From Methanosphaerula subterraneus (GTDB lineage: Archaea; Halobacteriota; Methanomicrobia; Methanomicrobiales; Methanospirillaceae), in the NCBI RefSeq assembly GCF_052055875.1, contig NZ_CP170508.1:434001-498000 (forward strand): a stretch of DNA of 64,000 nt, read 5' to 3'. Within the stretch, counting starts at the first letter, position 1. The number at the start of each line of letters is the position of its first letter. Both the position numbers and the translations under genes were made by a program. The notes beneath the pieces are model-generated. The model searched no databases. It was given only the letters and a program-made list of their open reading frames with translations, and was not told where the DNA came from. Shown here piece by piece: positions 33,414-42,544 of the stretch.

Positions 33414-34637
33414 TCACCGCATTGAATCGGGGACGTCCCGGGCGATCTTCAGCCTTCCGATCAGCAGCCAGAGGCATCCGCAGAGCAGTCCGATGATCAG
33501 GTTGACCAGGCCGAGGGCCAGGACGGGGTCGGGCCAGTCCTGCGAGATGAGGATCATCCCGACGCTCCCGAGCAGCAGCCCGGAGCAGCCGATCAGCGCC
33601 GAGGCCGAGCCGGTGTCCCCTTTTTGCTGCTCCAGCATCAGGTGGGCCCCGGCCGGCCGGACCCCGCTCCCGAGGATCGAGGCCGGCAGCAGGGAGAGGG
33701 CGAACGCCCAGGGGCCCAGGTTCCCGAGCCAGCAGACCAGCCCGCCGCTGAGGGCCATCCCGGCGAAACAGGCGGTGACGATCCCGTTACGGTTGAAACT
33801 CCTGGAGAGCCTGATGTAGAGGAGGGGGCCGGCGATCAGGCCGAAGGCGTTCAGGGCGAAGAAGTAACTGAACCCCTGCCCGCTCAGCCCGAACCCGTCC
33901 TGGTAGATGTACGACGATGCGGCCACGAACGAGAGCGAGGCCGTGCTGACCAGGGAGAAGGTGAGGAGCAGGGAGGTGAACCCCGGGTTCTTCAGCACGG
34001 TCCCGAGCCGGCCGAGGACCATGACGACGCTCCCGGTGTACCGGTGGGCGAGCGTCTCCTCCAGCGCCAGCACGCCGGCCATCGAGAAGAGGCCGATGCC
34101 GGCCAGGGTCCAGAAGATCCCCCGCCATGAGGTGAAGGTGAGCATGTAGGCACCCAGCACCGGGGCGACGGCCGGGGCGATCACCACCATCGACTGGACC
34201 ACGGCCAGCACCGACTCCCGCTGCCTGCCGTCGAAGAGGTCCTTGACCATCGCGGTGGCGACGGCCGAGGCCGCACTCCCCCCGATCGCCTGCAGGATCC
34301 GGGAGAGGATCAGGAGGTAGATACTCTCCGAGAGGGCGCAGGCGCCGCTGGCCAGGATGTAGATGGTCAGCCCGACGAGCAGCACCGGCCGGCGGCCGTA
34401 CTTGTCGCTGAGCGGGCCCCAGAAGAGGAGGCCGGCGCTGAAGAAGAGGAAGAAGAGGATCAGGGTCAGGTTGGTCAGGTGGACTGAGACCGAGAAGTAG
34501 TCCCCCATCGTCGGCAGGGCCGGCAGGTAGAGGTCGGTGGAGAGGGGGACGAACGCACTGAGCAGGGCGACGAGGGCGACGACCCCCTTATCGCCGAGGT
34601 AGCGCTGGTGCCGGTCAACGGCGGGTGCGTTGGTCAT
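33414..34637 (-). CDS. MFS drug-resistance transporter, Bcr/CflA type
   Basis: A 407-residue transporter with about twelve membrane helices. The N terminus VALLSAFVPLSTDLYLPALPTMGDYF and the loop motif FWGPLSDKYGRRPVLLVGL are characteristic of the Bcr/CflA group of proton-coupled drug exporters. The motif-C-like helix is VVIAPAVAPVLGAYM. Its ATG overlaps the stop of the upstream MBL-fold gene by 4 nt. The order on the minus strand is DUF2284, MBL-fold, MFS, forming one operon. The substrate is unknown. Confidence 0.9.
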   Translation of the reverse strand: MTNAPAVDRHQRYLGDKGVVALVALLSAFVPLSTDLYLPALPTMGDYFSVSVHLTNLTLILFFLFFSAGLLFWGPLSDKYGRRPVLLVGLTIYILASGACALSESIYLLILSRILQAIGGSAASAVATAMVKDLFDGRQRESVLAVVQSMVVIAPAVAPVLGAYMLTFTSWRGIFWTLAGIGLFSMAGVLALEETLAHRYTGSVVMVLGRLGTVLKNPGFTSLLLTFSLVSTASLSFVAASSYIYQDGFGLSGQGFSYFFALNAFGLIAGPLLYIRLSRSFNRNGIVTACFAGMALSGGLVCWLGNLGPWAFALSLLPASILGSGVRPAGAHLMLEQQKGDTGSASALIGCSGLLLGSVGMILISQDWPDPVLALGLVNLIIGLLCGCLWLLIGRLKIARDVPDSMR

Positions 34638-35575
34638 GGGAAGACGTAGGTGGTGCCGACGGTGTTCAGGATGAACCGGTCCGGCATCGCTGCGGCGAAC
34701 GCCCTGGATGCGTTCCAGCCGGTGCAGTGCAGGGGGACCAGGCAGGCCGGGGCGATCTGCTCCATCGCCCGGACGGTCGGTGCGATGACCGGGTCGCCGG
34801 CCGGGCCGCTCAGGTGGCAGCCGCCGAGGACGGCGTGGACCTGTTCGGTGCCGGCCAGGTGCATGGCGTACCGGACCGTATTGATGATCCCGGCGTGGGC
34901 GCAGCCGCTGATCACCACCAGCCCCCGTCCCTTCAGGTCGACGATCAGCCCCTGGTCGTCCCGGAACGGGTCAGGCTGCCACACGCCGTCGATCCTCGCC
35001 TCCAGCCGCGGGGCCCCCTGCTCGAAGGGGGTGGTCCGGGGGATCTCGCCGGTCATCAGGACCAGGCCGTCGGCCAGCGGTGCGGGGCCGGCGGCCGTCC
35101 GGAGATCGACGCCGAGGTCCCGGAGGGCCTCCCGGTCCAGCCGGGGCATCGGGTCCGGCCCCTTCACCGGGTCGTTCTTCCGCCGCTGCAGGAACGCGTC
35201 CGGGTGGAGCGACAGGGGGGTCCGGGGTCCGATCCGCTGCAGGGCCGCGTACAGCCCGCCGAAGTGGTCGAAGTGGCCGTGGCTGAGCGCCACCTCCCCG
35301 ATCTCCCTCCAGTCGATCCCCAGGCTCTCCGCGTTCTGCAGCAGGCAGGTGGCCGAGAAGCCGCCATCCATCAGGATCCGGTGGGTCTCGTTTCCGGCCT
35401 GCACCGTGATCAGGCAGGAGAGGCCGTGCTCGGCGAGGAGGGGTTTCGTCATCGACGAGAACCGGCGGCTGTCCGGCCCGCCGCTCGGGGTCACCAGGGC
35501 GTCGGCGTGATTGTCGACGAGGATGGTGATCTCGAGCCGGTCTGCCTGCCGGAGGTGGACGGTCTCTGATGTCAT
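34634..35575 (-). CDS. Metallo-beta-lactamase-fold hydrolase
   Basis: A 313-residue MBL-fold protein. The zinc motif is SHGHFDHFGG (HxHxDH), with later ligands in ISGCAHAGI and LGGCHLSG and a final His in VPLHCTGW. The architecture resembles the archaeal group named 7,8-dihydropterin-6-yl-methyl-4-(beta-D-ribofuranosyl)aminobenzene 5'-phosphate synthase-like, which is linked to methanopterin. That exact function is not shown by sequence alone. It lies 6 nt downstream of the DUF2284 gene and overlaps the MFS gene by 4 nt, so all three are co-transcribed. Confidence 0.86.
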   Translation of the reverse strand: MTSETVHLRQADRLEITILVDNHADALVTPSGGPDSRRFSSMTKPLLAEHGLSCLITVQAGNETHRILMDGGFSATCLLQNAESLGIDWREIGEVALSHGHFDHFGGLYAALQRIGPRTPLSLHPDAFLQRRKNDPVKGPDPMPRLDREALRDLGVDLRTAAGPAPLADGLVLMTGEIPRTTPFEQGAPRLEARIDGVWQPDPFRDDQGLIVDLKGRGLVVISGCAHAGIINTVRYAMHLAGTEQVHAVLGGCHLSGPAGDPVIAPTVRAMEQIAPACLVPLHCTGWNASRAFAAAMPDRFILNTVGTTYVFP

Positions 35576-35581
35576 GGCCCC

Positions 35582-36214
35582 TCAGTCGATCAGCAGCAGG
35601 GCCATCGGTTCGGCCCGGCCGGTGATCGGGAATCGTATCGGCATCCCCGCCAGTTCCACGGTCTTCTTCATGTTGATCCCGACCGCGTGTTCGGGGATCC
35701 TGGCCCTGGTCGGGTGGAGGCAGACGCCGTTCTTGATGTTGCAGGTGTCGCAGAGCCGGCAGGAGCCGTTCACCAGGGCGAGGGCGAAGGTGTGGCCGCT
35801 GTTGAAGGCGAGCTTCTCCAGTTCGAGCATCACGTCGAGGATCCGCGGGGAGTCGGCAAAGTACTCGGACCAGAACCTGGCCGCCTCCTGCTTTGTCTCC
35901 TCCGGGGAGTCGGGGTCCAGCCAGGACTTGTAGATCGAGCGGATCAGGTCGTCGTCGGCCTGGGCCGGGGACTGGAACTTCACGATCAGGGCGGCTGAGT
36001 ACTCGCTCAGGATCTTCGCGAACTCGTCCGGGGTCGGGACGTGGGGTGGGCAGGTCAGCTTGTTGCCGTAGCCCTTGCACCCTGACCGGCACTTCAGGGT
36101 GACGCGGTGCTCGACGACGACCAGGTCGGCCGGGATCACCTTCGCCTGCAGTGCCCCCCACTCCTCGGCTGCGGCCCGGAGGAAGTCGAACTGTTTGAGG
36201 TCAAGCTGACTCAT
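35582..36214 (-). CDS. DUF2284 metal-binding protein
   Basis: A 210-residue protein with the Cys pattern of DUF2284. The N-terminal motif CRSGCKGYGNKLTCPPHVPTPDEF is followed about 100 residues later by CRLCDTCNIKNGVCLHP. These Cys sets suggest an iron-sulfur or other metal site. The family is common in methanogens and anaerobes and is uncharacterised. It is the promoter-proximal gene of a three-gene operon with the MBL hydrolase and MFS transporter, and follows the HIT gene by about 50 nt on the same strand. Confidence 0.83.
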   Translation of the reverse strand: MSQLDLKQFDFLRAAAEEWGALQAKVIPADLVVVEHRVTLKCRSGCKGYGNKLTCPPHVPTPDEFAKILSEYSAALIVKFQSPAQADDDLIRSIYKSWLDPDSPEETKQEAARFWSEYFADSPRILDVMLELEKLAFNSGHTFALALVNGSCRLCDTCNIKNGVCLHPTRARIPEHAVGINMKKTVELAGMPIRFPITGRAEPMALLLID

Positions 36215-36265
36215 CGAGACGGGTTGGTTTCACACCCGGATAAAGGGTGTGGATCGCCGGAGCAC

Positions 36266-36646
36266 TCAGTACACCCGCCGGCCCCGGATCACGCCCCGGA
36301 CACCGCCCCGGGGGTCGTCCATGTCCCCGCGGTACCGGGGGATCAGGTGGACATGGAGGTGCATCACGGTCTGGCCGGCGGCCTCTCCGCAGTTCACCCC
36401 GACATTGTACCCGTCCGGGTGGAACGTTCCGTCGATCAGCGACTTCGCCTCCTGCAGCAGCCGGGGGAGCTCGATCATCTCCTCCTCCGTCGCCTCGAAG
36501 AAGCCGGCGACGTGCCGGCACGGGATCAGCAGCAGGTGGCCGGGGCTCACCGGGTACCGGTCCCATTTCGCATACCAGAGCCGTCCCTGCAGCACGACCT
36601 CCTCCGCCGCCGGCCCGCAGAACGGACACGCTCTCATCCCCTCCAT
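36266..36646 (-). CDS. HIT-family nucleotide hydrolase/transferase
   Basis: A 126-residue histidine-triad protein. The triad HLHVHLIPRYRGD sits near residue 95, preceded by FHPDGYNVGVNCGEAAGQTVMH, and a possible zinc knuckle is formed by CPFC near the N terminus. HIT proteins act on nucleotide phosphoramidates or dinucleoside polyphosphates. The first ATG is at 36646; the ATG three codons later is also possible. It may be transcribed with the downstream DUF2284 gene. Confidence 0.9.
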   Translation of the reverse strand: MEGMRACPFCGPAAEEVVLQGRLWYAKWDRYPVSPGHLLLIPCRHVAGFFEATEEEMIELPRLLQEAKSLIDGTFHPDGYNVGVNCGEAAGQTVMHLHVHLIPRYRGDMDDPRGGVRGVIRGRRVY

Positions 36647-36724
36647 TCGTCAAACCCCCGGATCTCGATCAGATTCGATCGCCGGTACATATAGATTGTT
36701 CGGGCCGGCTCTCCTGGATCGGAA

Positions 36725-37618
36725 TCAGGGCAGGATTGCGAAGACCCGGGCCGGGAACCCTGAGCCCCCTTCCGGTTTCGGAACCCCGACCACCACGAGC
36801 GCTCCCGTCTCGGGTACCTGGTCCAGGTTGGTCAGGAACTCGACCTGGTAGTGGTCTGTCGAGAGGACGTAGGTCTCGAGGGCGTAGTCGTCGCGGCTGG
36901 TCGACGTCCCCGGGTCCGTATCGGAGGTCTCATGGCCTGAGGCCGCGATCCCCCGCTCCTCGTAGAGGTAGGCGAGCACCTCCCGGCTCCACCCGGGGTA
37001 GTGATCGATCCCGTCCGCTCTCCAGTTCTCCATCCTGGCCGCGTCGGGCCATCGCTTCGACCAGTCCGTCCGGAGGGCGACGAAGGACCCCGCCGGCACC
37101 GGCCCGTGCCGCCCCTCCCAGGCCCGGACGTCCTCGAGCGTCACGGTGTAGTCGGGATCCCGGGCCACCTGCTCGTGGACGTCCAGCACGACGAGGGGCA
37201 GGACCATCTCGTGAAGATCGATCTGATCGACCGACCGGAGCCCCTCGACGAAATGGGACGGGGCGTCGACATGGGTTCCCCACTGCCCGACGTGCGTGTA
37301 CGACTGGGTGAAGAACCCGCTGCCGAGGGTGCCGTTCCCGGGACGGTAGTCAAAGAGCGTGGTCCGGTTCTCAGCGGGAAATCCGGGCCAGTGGGGGATC
37401 TCCTGGTTGAAGGTGTGGGTGAGGTCGACGTACTCCCTGGTCTTCAGGGTCTGCCAGGCCTGGTCCAGGGTCTGTTCCCGCTCCCCGACGAGGGCGGCGG
37501 CGAGCAGGACCGCAGCGAGGACCGCCAGAACGGCGATCACGGTAGGGATGACAACACGCAGGTTCACGACAGCACGTCCTCTCCCCGGTTTCACCAGCCG
37601 GGAGGGTTCGATGGTCAT
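36725..37618 (-). CDS. Cyclase-family (kynurenine formamidase-like) membrane-anchored protein
   Basis: A protein of about 297 residues with one N-terminal membrane helix (VVIPTVIAVLAVLAAVLLAAALV). A cyclase-family metal-hydrolase domain follows, with YVDLTHTF, the key THVGQWGTHVDAPSHF metal motif and a C-terminal GVPKPEGGSGFPARVFAIL. The fold is shared with kynurenine formamidase and other amidohydrolase-like enzymes. The physiological substrate is unknown. I chose ATG 37618; an upstream ATG at 37669 is possible but would place the start inside the divergent promoter of the DUF853 gene (88 bp away). Confidence 0.82.
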   Translation of the reverse strand: MTIEPSRLVKPGRGRAVVNLRVVIPTVIAVLAVLAAVLLAAALVGEREQTLDQAWQTLKTREYVDLTHTFNQEIPHWPGFPAENRTTLFDYRPGNGTLGSGFFTQSYTHVGQWGTHVDAPSHFVEGLRSVDQIDLHEMVLPLVVLDVHEQVARDPDYTVTLEDVRAWEGRHGPVPAGSFVALRTDWSKRWPDAARMENWRADGIDHYPGWSREVLAYLYEERGIAASGHETSDTDPGTSTSRDDYALETYVLSTDHYQVEFLTNLDQVPETGALVVVGVPKPEGGSGFPARVFAILP

Positions 37619-37705
37619 ACGATCATCGCTGGCGGCGATGAACCTTCCGGTTTTCCCCACCCCCTGCAACCTTTATCCCTGTCGTCTTCCGATACCAGTA
37701 GTACT

Positions 37706-39190
37706 ATGTCCGATCCAGTGCTGATTGCGAAAGGAGCGACGGATATCTGTATCCTTCCCGAGATGATGAGTCGACACGGCCTGATTGCCGGGGCAACCGG
37801 GACCGGGAAGACCGTAACACTGCGAATCCTGGTCGAAGGACTGAGCAGGATCGGCGTTCCCGTCTTCCTCGCAGATATCAAGGGCGATCTCTCCGGCATC
37901 GCTCTCCCCGGGGGAGGGAACCCGAAGATCGACGAGCGGATCCAGAAACTCGGCATGACCGACTTCTCCTATGGCGGGTATCCGGTCATCTTTCGGGACC
38001 TCTTCGGGGAGGCCGGCCATCCGGTCAGGACCACCATATCCGAGATGGGCCCCCTCCTGCTGAGCAGGATCCTGGACCTGAACGAGACCCAGGCCGGCGT
38101 CCTCTCGATCGTCTTCAAGGTGGCCGATGACAACGGTCTCCTGCTGCTCGATATCAAGGATCTCCGGGCGATGGTCGTCCATGTGGCGGAGAATGCCGGC
38201 GCTATCAAGGTCAAATACGGCAATGTCACCACCGCCTCCACCGGGGCGATCCTGCGGGGTCTTCTGGCGCTGGAGGAGCAGGGTGCGGACCGGTTCTTTG
38301 GAGAACCCGCCCTGGAGGTGACGGATATGATCCGCATGGTGGAGGGAAAGGGCGTGGTCAATCTCTTTGCCGCCGACAGACTGATGCAGTCGCCGAAGGT
38401 GTACTCCACCTTCCTGCTCTGGCTCCTCTCGGAGCTGTATGAGAACCTGCCCGAAGCCGGCGACCTGGAGAAGCCGAAGTTCGTCTTCTTCTTCGATGAG
38501 GCGCATCTCCTCTTCAACGATGCGCCGAAGGCCCTTGAAGAGAAGATCGTTCAGATCGTCCGGTTGATCAGGTCGAAGGGGGTCGGGGTCTACTTCATCA
38601 CCCAGAGCCCGTCCGATATCCCCGAAGACATCCTCGGCCAGCTCGGAAACAAGGTCCAGCACGCTCTCCGGGCGACGACCCCGAACGAAGAGAAGGCAGT
38701 GAAGACCGCGGCCCGATCGTTCCGGCAGAACCCGGCGTTCGATACCCAGAAGGCGATATCAGAGCTCGGCATCGGGGAGGCCCTGGTCTCGGTGCTCGAT
38801 GGCCAGGGGACCCCGACGCCCGTCGAACGGGCGTTCATCATTCCGCCCACGAGCAGGCTCCAGCCCCTTTCAGGCGATGAACGAAAGGAGATCATGAAGA
38901 GTTCTCCTGATGCCGGAAAGTACGACACCGCGATAGACCGGGAATCCGCCTATGAGAAACTCGCCCTGAGGGCCGAACCGGAGAAAGAGTCCGAGCCCGA
39001 AAAGAAGAAGAGGACGGCACCGACGACCGGGCGGACAAAGACCGGTGCCCCGTCCCGGTCCGGAAGAGCAGATCAGCCGATGGAGATCGCCGGCGACATC
39101 GCGAAGAGTGTGGCCAGGAGCGTCGGCACCCAGGTGGGGCGGTCGCTTGTTCGGGGGCTGCTCGGCTCGCTCGGTGGCAAGCGGTGGTGA
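37706..39190 (+). CDS. DUF853 family HerA/FtsK-like ATPase
   Basis: A 494-residue P-loop ATPase of the DUF853 (YjgR-like) group. Walker A is GATGTGKT (29-36) and Walker B is FVFFFDEAHLLF. A FITQSPSDIP sensor strand and a late Arg-rich C-terminal region (EKKKRTAPTTGRTK) are also seen, with a Gly/Ser-rich amphipathic tail. HerA-like ATPases pump DNA; the cellular role of DUF853 proteins is not settled. I used ATG 37706 because the conserved N terminus starts there; the much longer upstream frame is antisense to the cyclase gene. It is convergent with the phosphomannomutase gene. Confidence 0.88.
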   Translation: MSDPVLIAKGATDICILPEMMSRHGLIAGATGTGKTVTLRILVEGLSRIGVPVFLADIKGDLSGIALPGGGNPKIDERIQKLGMTDFSYGGYPVIFRDLFGEAGHPVRTTISEMGPLLLSRILDLNETQAGVLSIVFKVADDNGLLLLDIKDLRAMVVHVAENAGAIKVKYGNVTTASTGAILRGLLALEEQGADRFFGEPALEVTDMIRMVEGKGVVNLFAADRLMQSPKVYSTFLLWLLSELYENLPEAGDLEKPKFVFFFDEAHLLFNDAPKALEEKIVQIVRLIRSKGVGVYFITQSPSDIPEDILGQLGNKVQHALRATTPNEEKAVKTAARSFRQNPAFDTQKAISELGIGEALVSVLDGQGTPTPVERAFIIPPTSRLQPLSGDERKEIMKSSPDAGKYDTAIDRESAYEKLALRAEPEKESEPEKKKRTAPTTGRTKTGAPSRSGRADQPMEIAGDIAKSVARSVGTQVGRSLVRGLLGSLGGKRW

Positions 39191-39199
39191 TCGCCGGGT

Positions 39200-40561
39200 T
39201 CACTCTTTTTTCATGCGCATCGACGGGTCTGCGCCGAGGATCACTCCGAGGACCTCCTGCTTCTTCTGGTCCAGGAGGGGTTCGGTCTCTGCTTCGAGGT
39301 TGAGCCGGATCACCGGCTCGGTGTTGGACGGCCGGAGATTGAACCACCAGGTGTCGTACTCGACGGTCAGGCCGTCGAGCCTGTCGGTCTTCGCGTCCCT
39401 GTACTCGTTCGCCAGGGACGCGAGGATGGCGTCCTTCTGCTCGACCTGCAGGTTCAGCTCCCCGGTCGAACGGTACTTATGGAGGGGACGGACCAGGGAC
39501 GAGAGCGGCGTATCGTTCATGGAGAGCACGTTTGCCATCGCAATCATGGCCATCAGCCCGCAGTCGACATACCCCAGGTCCCGGAAGTAATAATGGCCGG
39601 AGAGCTCGCCGGCGAAGGGCGCACCCTCCTCCCGCATCTGCGCCTTGATGAACGCATGGCCGACCCGGCAGCGGGTCGGCGTTCCGCCGAGGCGCCGGAT
39701 CGTCTCGGCGACGACCCGGCTCGAACGGAGATCGTACAGGATCCGGGCGCCCGGTTCCCGTGCCAGGAAGAATTCGGCGATCAGCGCCGTCACGATGTCG
39801 GCAGGGACCTGCCGGCCCTGCTCGTCGACGAAGAGGCACCGGTCGGCGTCCCCGTCGAAGGCGACGCCCAGGTCGGCTTTCTCTGTAAGGACCCTCTCCT
39901 CGAGCTCCCGTGCGGCATCCCCGACGAACGGGTTGGCGCCGTGATGGGGGAACCGCCCGTCCGGTTCCCCATTAAGCGGGACCAGGTTCCATGCCGGCAC
40001 CCGGTCGAAGAGCCTGCCCAGCTCCGGCCCGGCAGCACCGTCCCCGGCGTCGACGACGATGGTCAACGCTCGCTGCCCCTGGACATACCCGGCCAGTTTC
40101 GCCAGGTACCGTTCGGTCATCCCGGTATCCTCCGGGGGGCTGCCGGACGCAGCCGGCGGGACCGGGGGCAGGCCCCTGGCGATCTCTTCGAGTTCGGGCA
40201 GCCCCGTATCGCTGCTCAGCGGGACCGCATTCCCCCGGCAGAGCTTGAACCCGTTCATCTCCCCGGGCAGGTGGGAGGCCGTCACCATGACGCCCCCGTC
40301 GAACGCTCCCTCGATGATGGCATAATAGAGGAGCGGCGTGCTGACCATCCCGATATCGGTGACCGCACCGCCTGCCGCGGTATACCCCCCGGCAAAAGCC
40401 CGTGCCAGGGCCGGCGACGAGAGGCGCACGTCGCGGCCGATCACGATCCGGCCGTTCTTCAACAGCCGGGCGAACGCGTACCCGATCTTCCCTGCCGTCG
40501 CCTCGTCCAGTTCGTCGGGGTAGGAACCCCGGACATCGTATGCCTTGAATATGCCGCTCAT
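39200..40561 (-). CDS. Phosphomannomutase/phosphoglucomutase
   Basis: A 453-residue alpha-D-phosphohexomutase with all four domains. The catalytic phosphoserine loop is TASHLPGEMNGFK (S96), the metal loop is DGDADR (236-241), the sugar-recognition loop is around GELSGHYYF, and the phosphate loop is RPSNTEPVIRL. It interconverts mannose- or glucose-1- and 6-phosphate for surface glycan synthesis. TASHLP replaces the commoner TASHNP. It lies 34 nt after the phosphoglycerate mutase gene on the same strand, so the two are likely co-transcribed. Confidence 0.92.
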   Translation of the reverse strand: MSGIFKAYDVRGSYPDELDEATAGKIGYAFARLLKNGRIVIGRDVRLSSPALARAFAGGYTAAGGAVTDIGMVSTPLLYYAIIEGAFDGGVMVTASHLPGEMNGFKLCRGNAVPLSSDTGLPELEEIARGLPPVPPAASGSPPEDTGMTERYLAKLAGYVQGQRALTIVVDAGDGAAGPELGRLFDRVPAWNLVPLNGEPDGRFPHHGANPFVGDAARELEERVLTEKADLGVAFDGDADRCLFVDEQGRQVPADIVTALIAEFFLAREPGARILYDLRSSRVVAETIRRLGGTPTRCRVGHAFIKAQMREEGAPFAGELSGHYYFRDLGYVDCGLMAMIAMANVLSMNDTPLSSLVRPLHKYRSTGELNLQVEQKDAILASLANEYRDAKTDRLDGLTVEYDTWWFNLRPSNTEPVIRLNLEAETEPLLDQKKQEVLGVILGADPSMRMKKE

Positions 40562-40595
40562 GGTGATCGCTCTGTCATGGTGAATAGGATTCTCT

Positions 40596-41345
40596 CTATC
40601 TTCGGATCGTCGCCTGGCCGGCGACCGATGCTGTCGCCCGCCGGATCTCCTCCAGGTCGCCCAGGTAATGGTGACTGACCGGGTTCAGGGTCTCATCGAG
40701 CTCGTACACCAGCGGGAACCCGGTCGGAATGTTGATCCCGGCGATCTCGTCGTCGGGTACATCGTCGAGGTACTTGATAAGGGCGCGGATGCTGTTGCCG
40801 TGGGCTGCGATCAGGACCCGTCTCCCCTCCCGGACTGCGGGGGCGATCGTCTCCTTCCAGTACGGCACAACCCGTGCCAGGGTGTCCTGCAGCGACTCGG
40901 TGGCCGGCAGGTCCTCCCTCTTCATGCCGGCGTACCGGGGGTCGAAGACCGGGTGCCGCGGGTCGGAGACTGCCAGGGCCGGGGGGCGGACCGCGTATCC
41001 CCGCCGCCATGCCGCGACCTGCTCGGCACCGAACTTCTCGGTCGTTTCGCGCTTGTCCAGCCCCTGCAATGCCCCGTAGTGGCGCTCGTTCAGCCGCCAC
41101 GAATGATGCACCGGGAGGTACATGAGGTCCATGTCGTCGAGGACGATCCAGAGGGTGCGGATGGCCCGTTTGAGCACGGACGTATACGTGACATCGAACG
41201 AGAACCCGCCCTCCCGGAGGAGCCGGGCGGCCCGGTGGGCCTCTTCGATCCCCTGCTCGGACAGGTCCACATCCGTCCACCCGGTGAACCGGTTCTCTTT
41301 ATTCCACAGGCTCTCGCCGTGGCGCAGCAGCATTACCTGTTTCAT
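40596..41345 (-). CDS. gpmA: 2,3-bisphosphoglycerate-dependent phosphoglycerate mutase
   Basis: A 249-residue enzyme of the histidine phosphatase superfamily, almost identical in length to bacterial GpmA. The active-site motif is LLRHGESLWN (H9). The second His is in AAHGNSIRAL, and the conserved TSVLKRAIRTLW, HHSWRLNERHYGALQGL and KYLDD segments are present. It interconverts 2- and 3-phosphoglycerate. I chose ATG 41345 because AGGAG lies upstream and the enzyme starts there. The cofactor-dependent type is bacterial in style; most methanogens rely on the unrelated ApgM, so lateral origin is plausible. Confidence 0.93.
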   Translation of the reverse strand: MKQVMLLRHGESLWNKENRFTGWTDVDLSEQGIEEAHRAARLLREGGFSFDVTYTSVLKRAIRTLWIVLDDMDLMYLPVHHSWRLNERHYGALQGLDKRETTEKFGAEQVAAWRRGYAVRPPALAVSDPRHPVFDPRYAGMKREDLPATESLQDTLARVVPYWKETIAPAVREGRRVLIAAHGNSIRALIKYLDDVPDDEIAGINIPTGFPLVYELDETLNPVSHHYLGDLEEIRRATASVAGQATIRR

Positions 41346-41660
41346 CTCGTATCTCCTCTTCTGATGACGGTTGCTCAATGAAGATCGTCTCCAGATACAA
41401 CTTTCTGATATACTCTTTTTCCATCCTGCAGGTGGAGATGGCTGGCTGAGCATCCTGTACAGCATCCTCGCGGATGGATGTCAGCTCCACCAGAGGGTGT
41501 ACGCCCGTCCCCCATTGCCTCCGATCTGTTCAGGAATTGGCGGGCAACGGTCCAGTTCTCTCGCCATACAGCTCCACCTATGAATCCGATACTACCTATA
41601 AAGAAATATGCCAATTTTTCAAATTTTGACATGGCTGATTGTAGTCGAAAACCGAAATTG

Positions 41661-41675
41661 GGGCTCTGTTGAAAC
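41661..41675. repeat. Third copy of the GGGCTCTGTTGAAAC motif
   Basis: This is an exact 15-bp match to 18986-19000. It lies in an AT-rich patch in the 350-bp gap between gpmA and the methyltransferase gene, which holds no convincing gene. It could be the solo end of a lost element. Confidence 0.45.
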
Positions 41676-41699
41676 TCTAATATAAACAAATAACTCAAT

Positions 41700-42455
41700 T
41701 CAGTTTTGTTTTGTCGCAACGACGATGTAGTACGTCCTGGGTGGTGCAAATCTCTGATACCAGGACTGTTGCGGTTTCTGCATCTCGCGGATGTACATTA
41801 AATCTCGGAAGCAGATGCCTGTGAACCCTGTGTGCTCCAGGTCGGATACCATTGTCTTCTTCGGTACTCCTCCGTCATAGGGAAGCCGGCTCCGGAGTTT
41901 TTTATCATAATGACCGCCATGGGTATGGCCAAAAACCCTGGTCAGCCCGTCGCTCACTAACCGTTTCGCCCAGATTGAAAAGGTCCTATCCTTCCATACA
42001 CCATCGATGATCAGCACCACACCCCCTACTTTTAAGACACGGTGCCATTCCTTCAGGGCCATCTCCGGGTGAGGGAGCGTCCAGAGGAGGTGCCGGCTGA
42101 CAACCACGTCAAAAGATCCATCATTGAACGGAAGGTGTTCGGCATCCGCCCTCCTTAACTCAATCGAAAGTTTTTGTGCATACGCTTTCTCGCGTGCTTT
42201 TGCCATCATCCCATCCGAAAGATCGACCCCGGTAACCTGATGTCCCATCTCGGCAAACAGAAGACCCATAGCACCCGTTCCGCACCCTACATCAAGTACC
42301 TTGAGTGGCGATTCTGGTAGGTTCCGGTTCAGTTCCTGTTTCCATGCGACCTTCTCTTCTTCGGTCCCGATCCCATGGCCTGGACAACAGTCATACATAC
42401 CTGACGAGTGGTCCCAGCTCTTCCGGACGGCATCCTTGATGTCGTGGTCGATCAT
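41700..42455 (-). CDS. Class I SAM-dependent methyltransferase
   Basis: A 251-residue methyltransferase. The SAM-binding motif I is VLDVGCGTGAMGLLFAEMG, motif II is VTGVDLSDGMM, and post-motif elements include RRADAEHLPFNDGSFDVVVSRHLLWTLPHPEMALKEWHRVLKVGGVVLIID. This is the UbiE/Methyltransf_11 type acting on small molecules. I chose ATG 42455 (MIDHDIKDAVRKSWDHSS), where the family begins. It is 89 nt downstream of pgk on the same strand. The substrate is unknown. Confidence 0.88.
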   Translation of the reverse strand: MIDHDIKDAVRKSWDHSSGMYDCCPGHGIGTEEEKVAWKQELNRNLPESPLKVLDVGCGTGAMGLLFAEMGHQVTGVDLSDGMMAKAREKAYAQKLSIELRRADAEHLPFNDGSFDVVVSRHLLWTLPHPEMALKEWHRVLKVGGVVLIIDGVWKDRTFSIWAKRLVSDGLTRVFGHTHGGHYDKKLRSRLPYDGGVPKKTMVSDLEHTGFTGICFRDLMYIREMQKPQQSWYQRFAPPRTYYIVVATKQN

Positions 42456-42544
42456 AGTGATACCAGATTGTGTATCGTTAATTATGATGATATACTGGCT
42501 CTGGTGCAACCCTCTCATTATACTCCACTATCCCCTTCTCTCCA

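Noticed and set aside
34971..36161. Long 396-codon minus-strand frame across the MBL and DUF2284 genes
   Set aside because: It is extremely Arg/Pro/Gly-rich and lies in another frame over two well-supported genes; typical GC-rich shadow.
36247..37311. 354-codon plus-strand frame opposite the HIT and cyclase genes
   Set aside because: Arg/Ser/Pro-rich, no domain, fully antisense to two convincing genes.
37001..37705. Extension of the DUF853 gene 235 codons upstream
   Set aside because: The extension is antisense to the cyclase-family gene and lacks protein-like composition; the conserved protein begins at 37706.
41375..41749. 124-codon minus-strand frame in the gpmA/methyltransferase gap
   Set aside because: It overlaps the 3' end of the methyltransferase gene, lacks a ribosome-binding site and has no domain; possibly part of an element end but not a gene.
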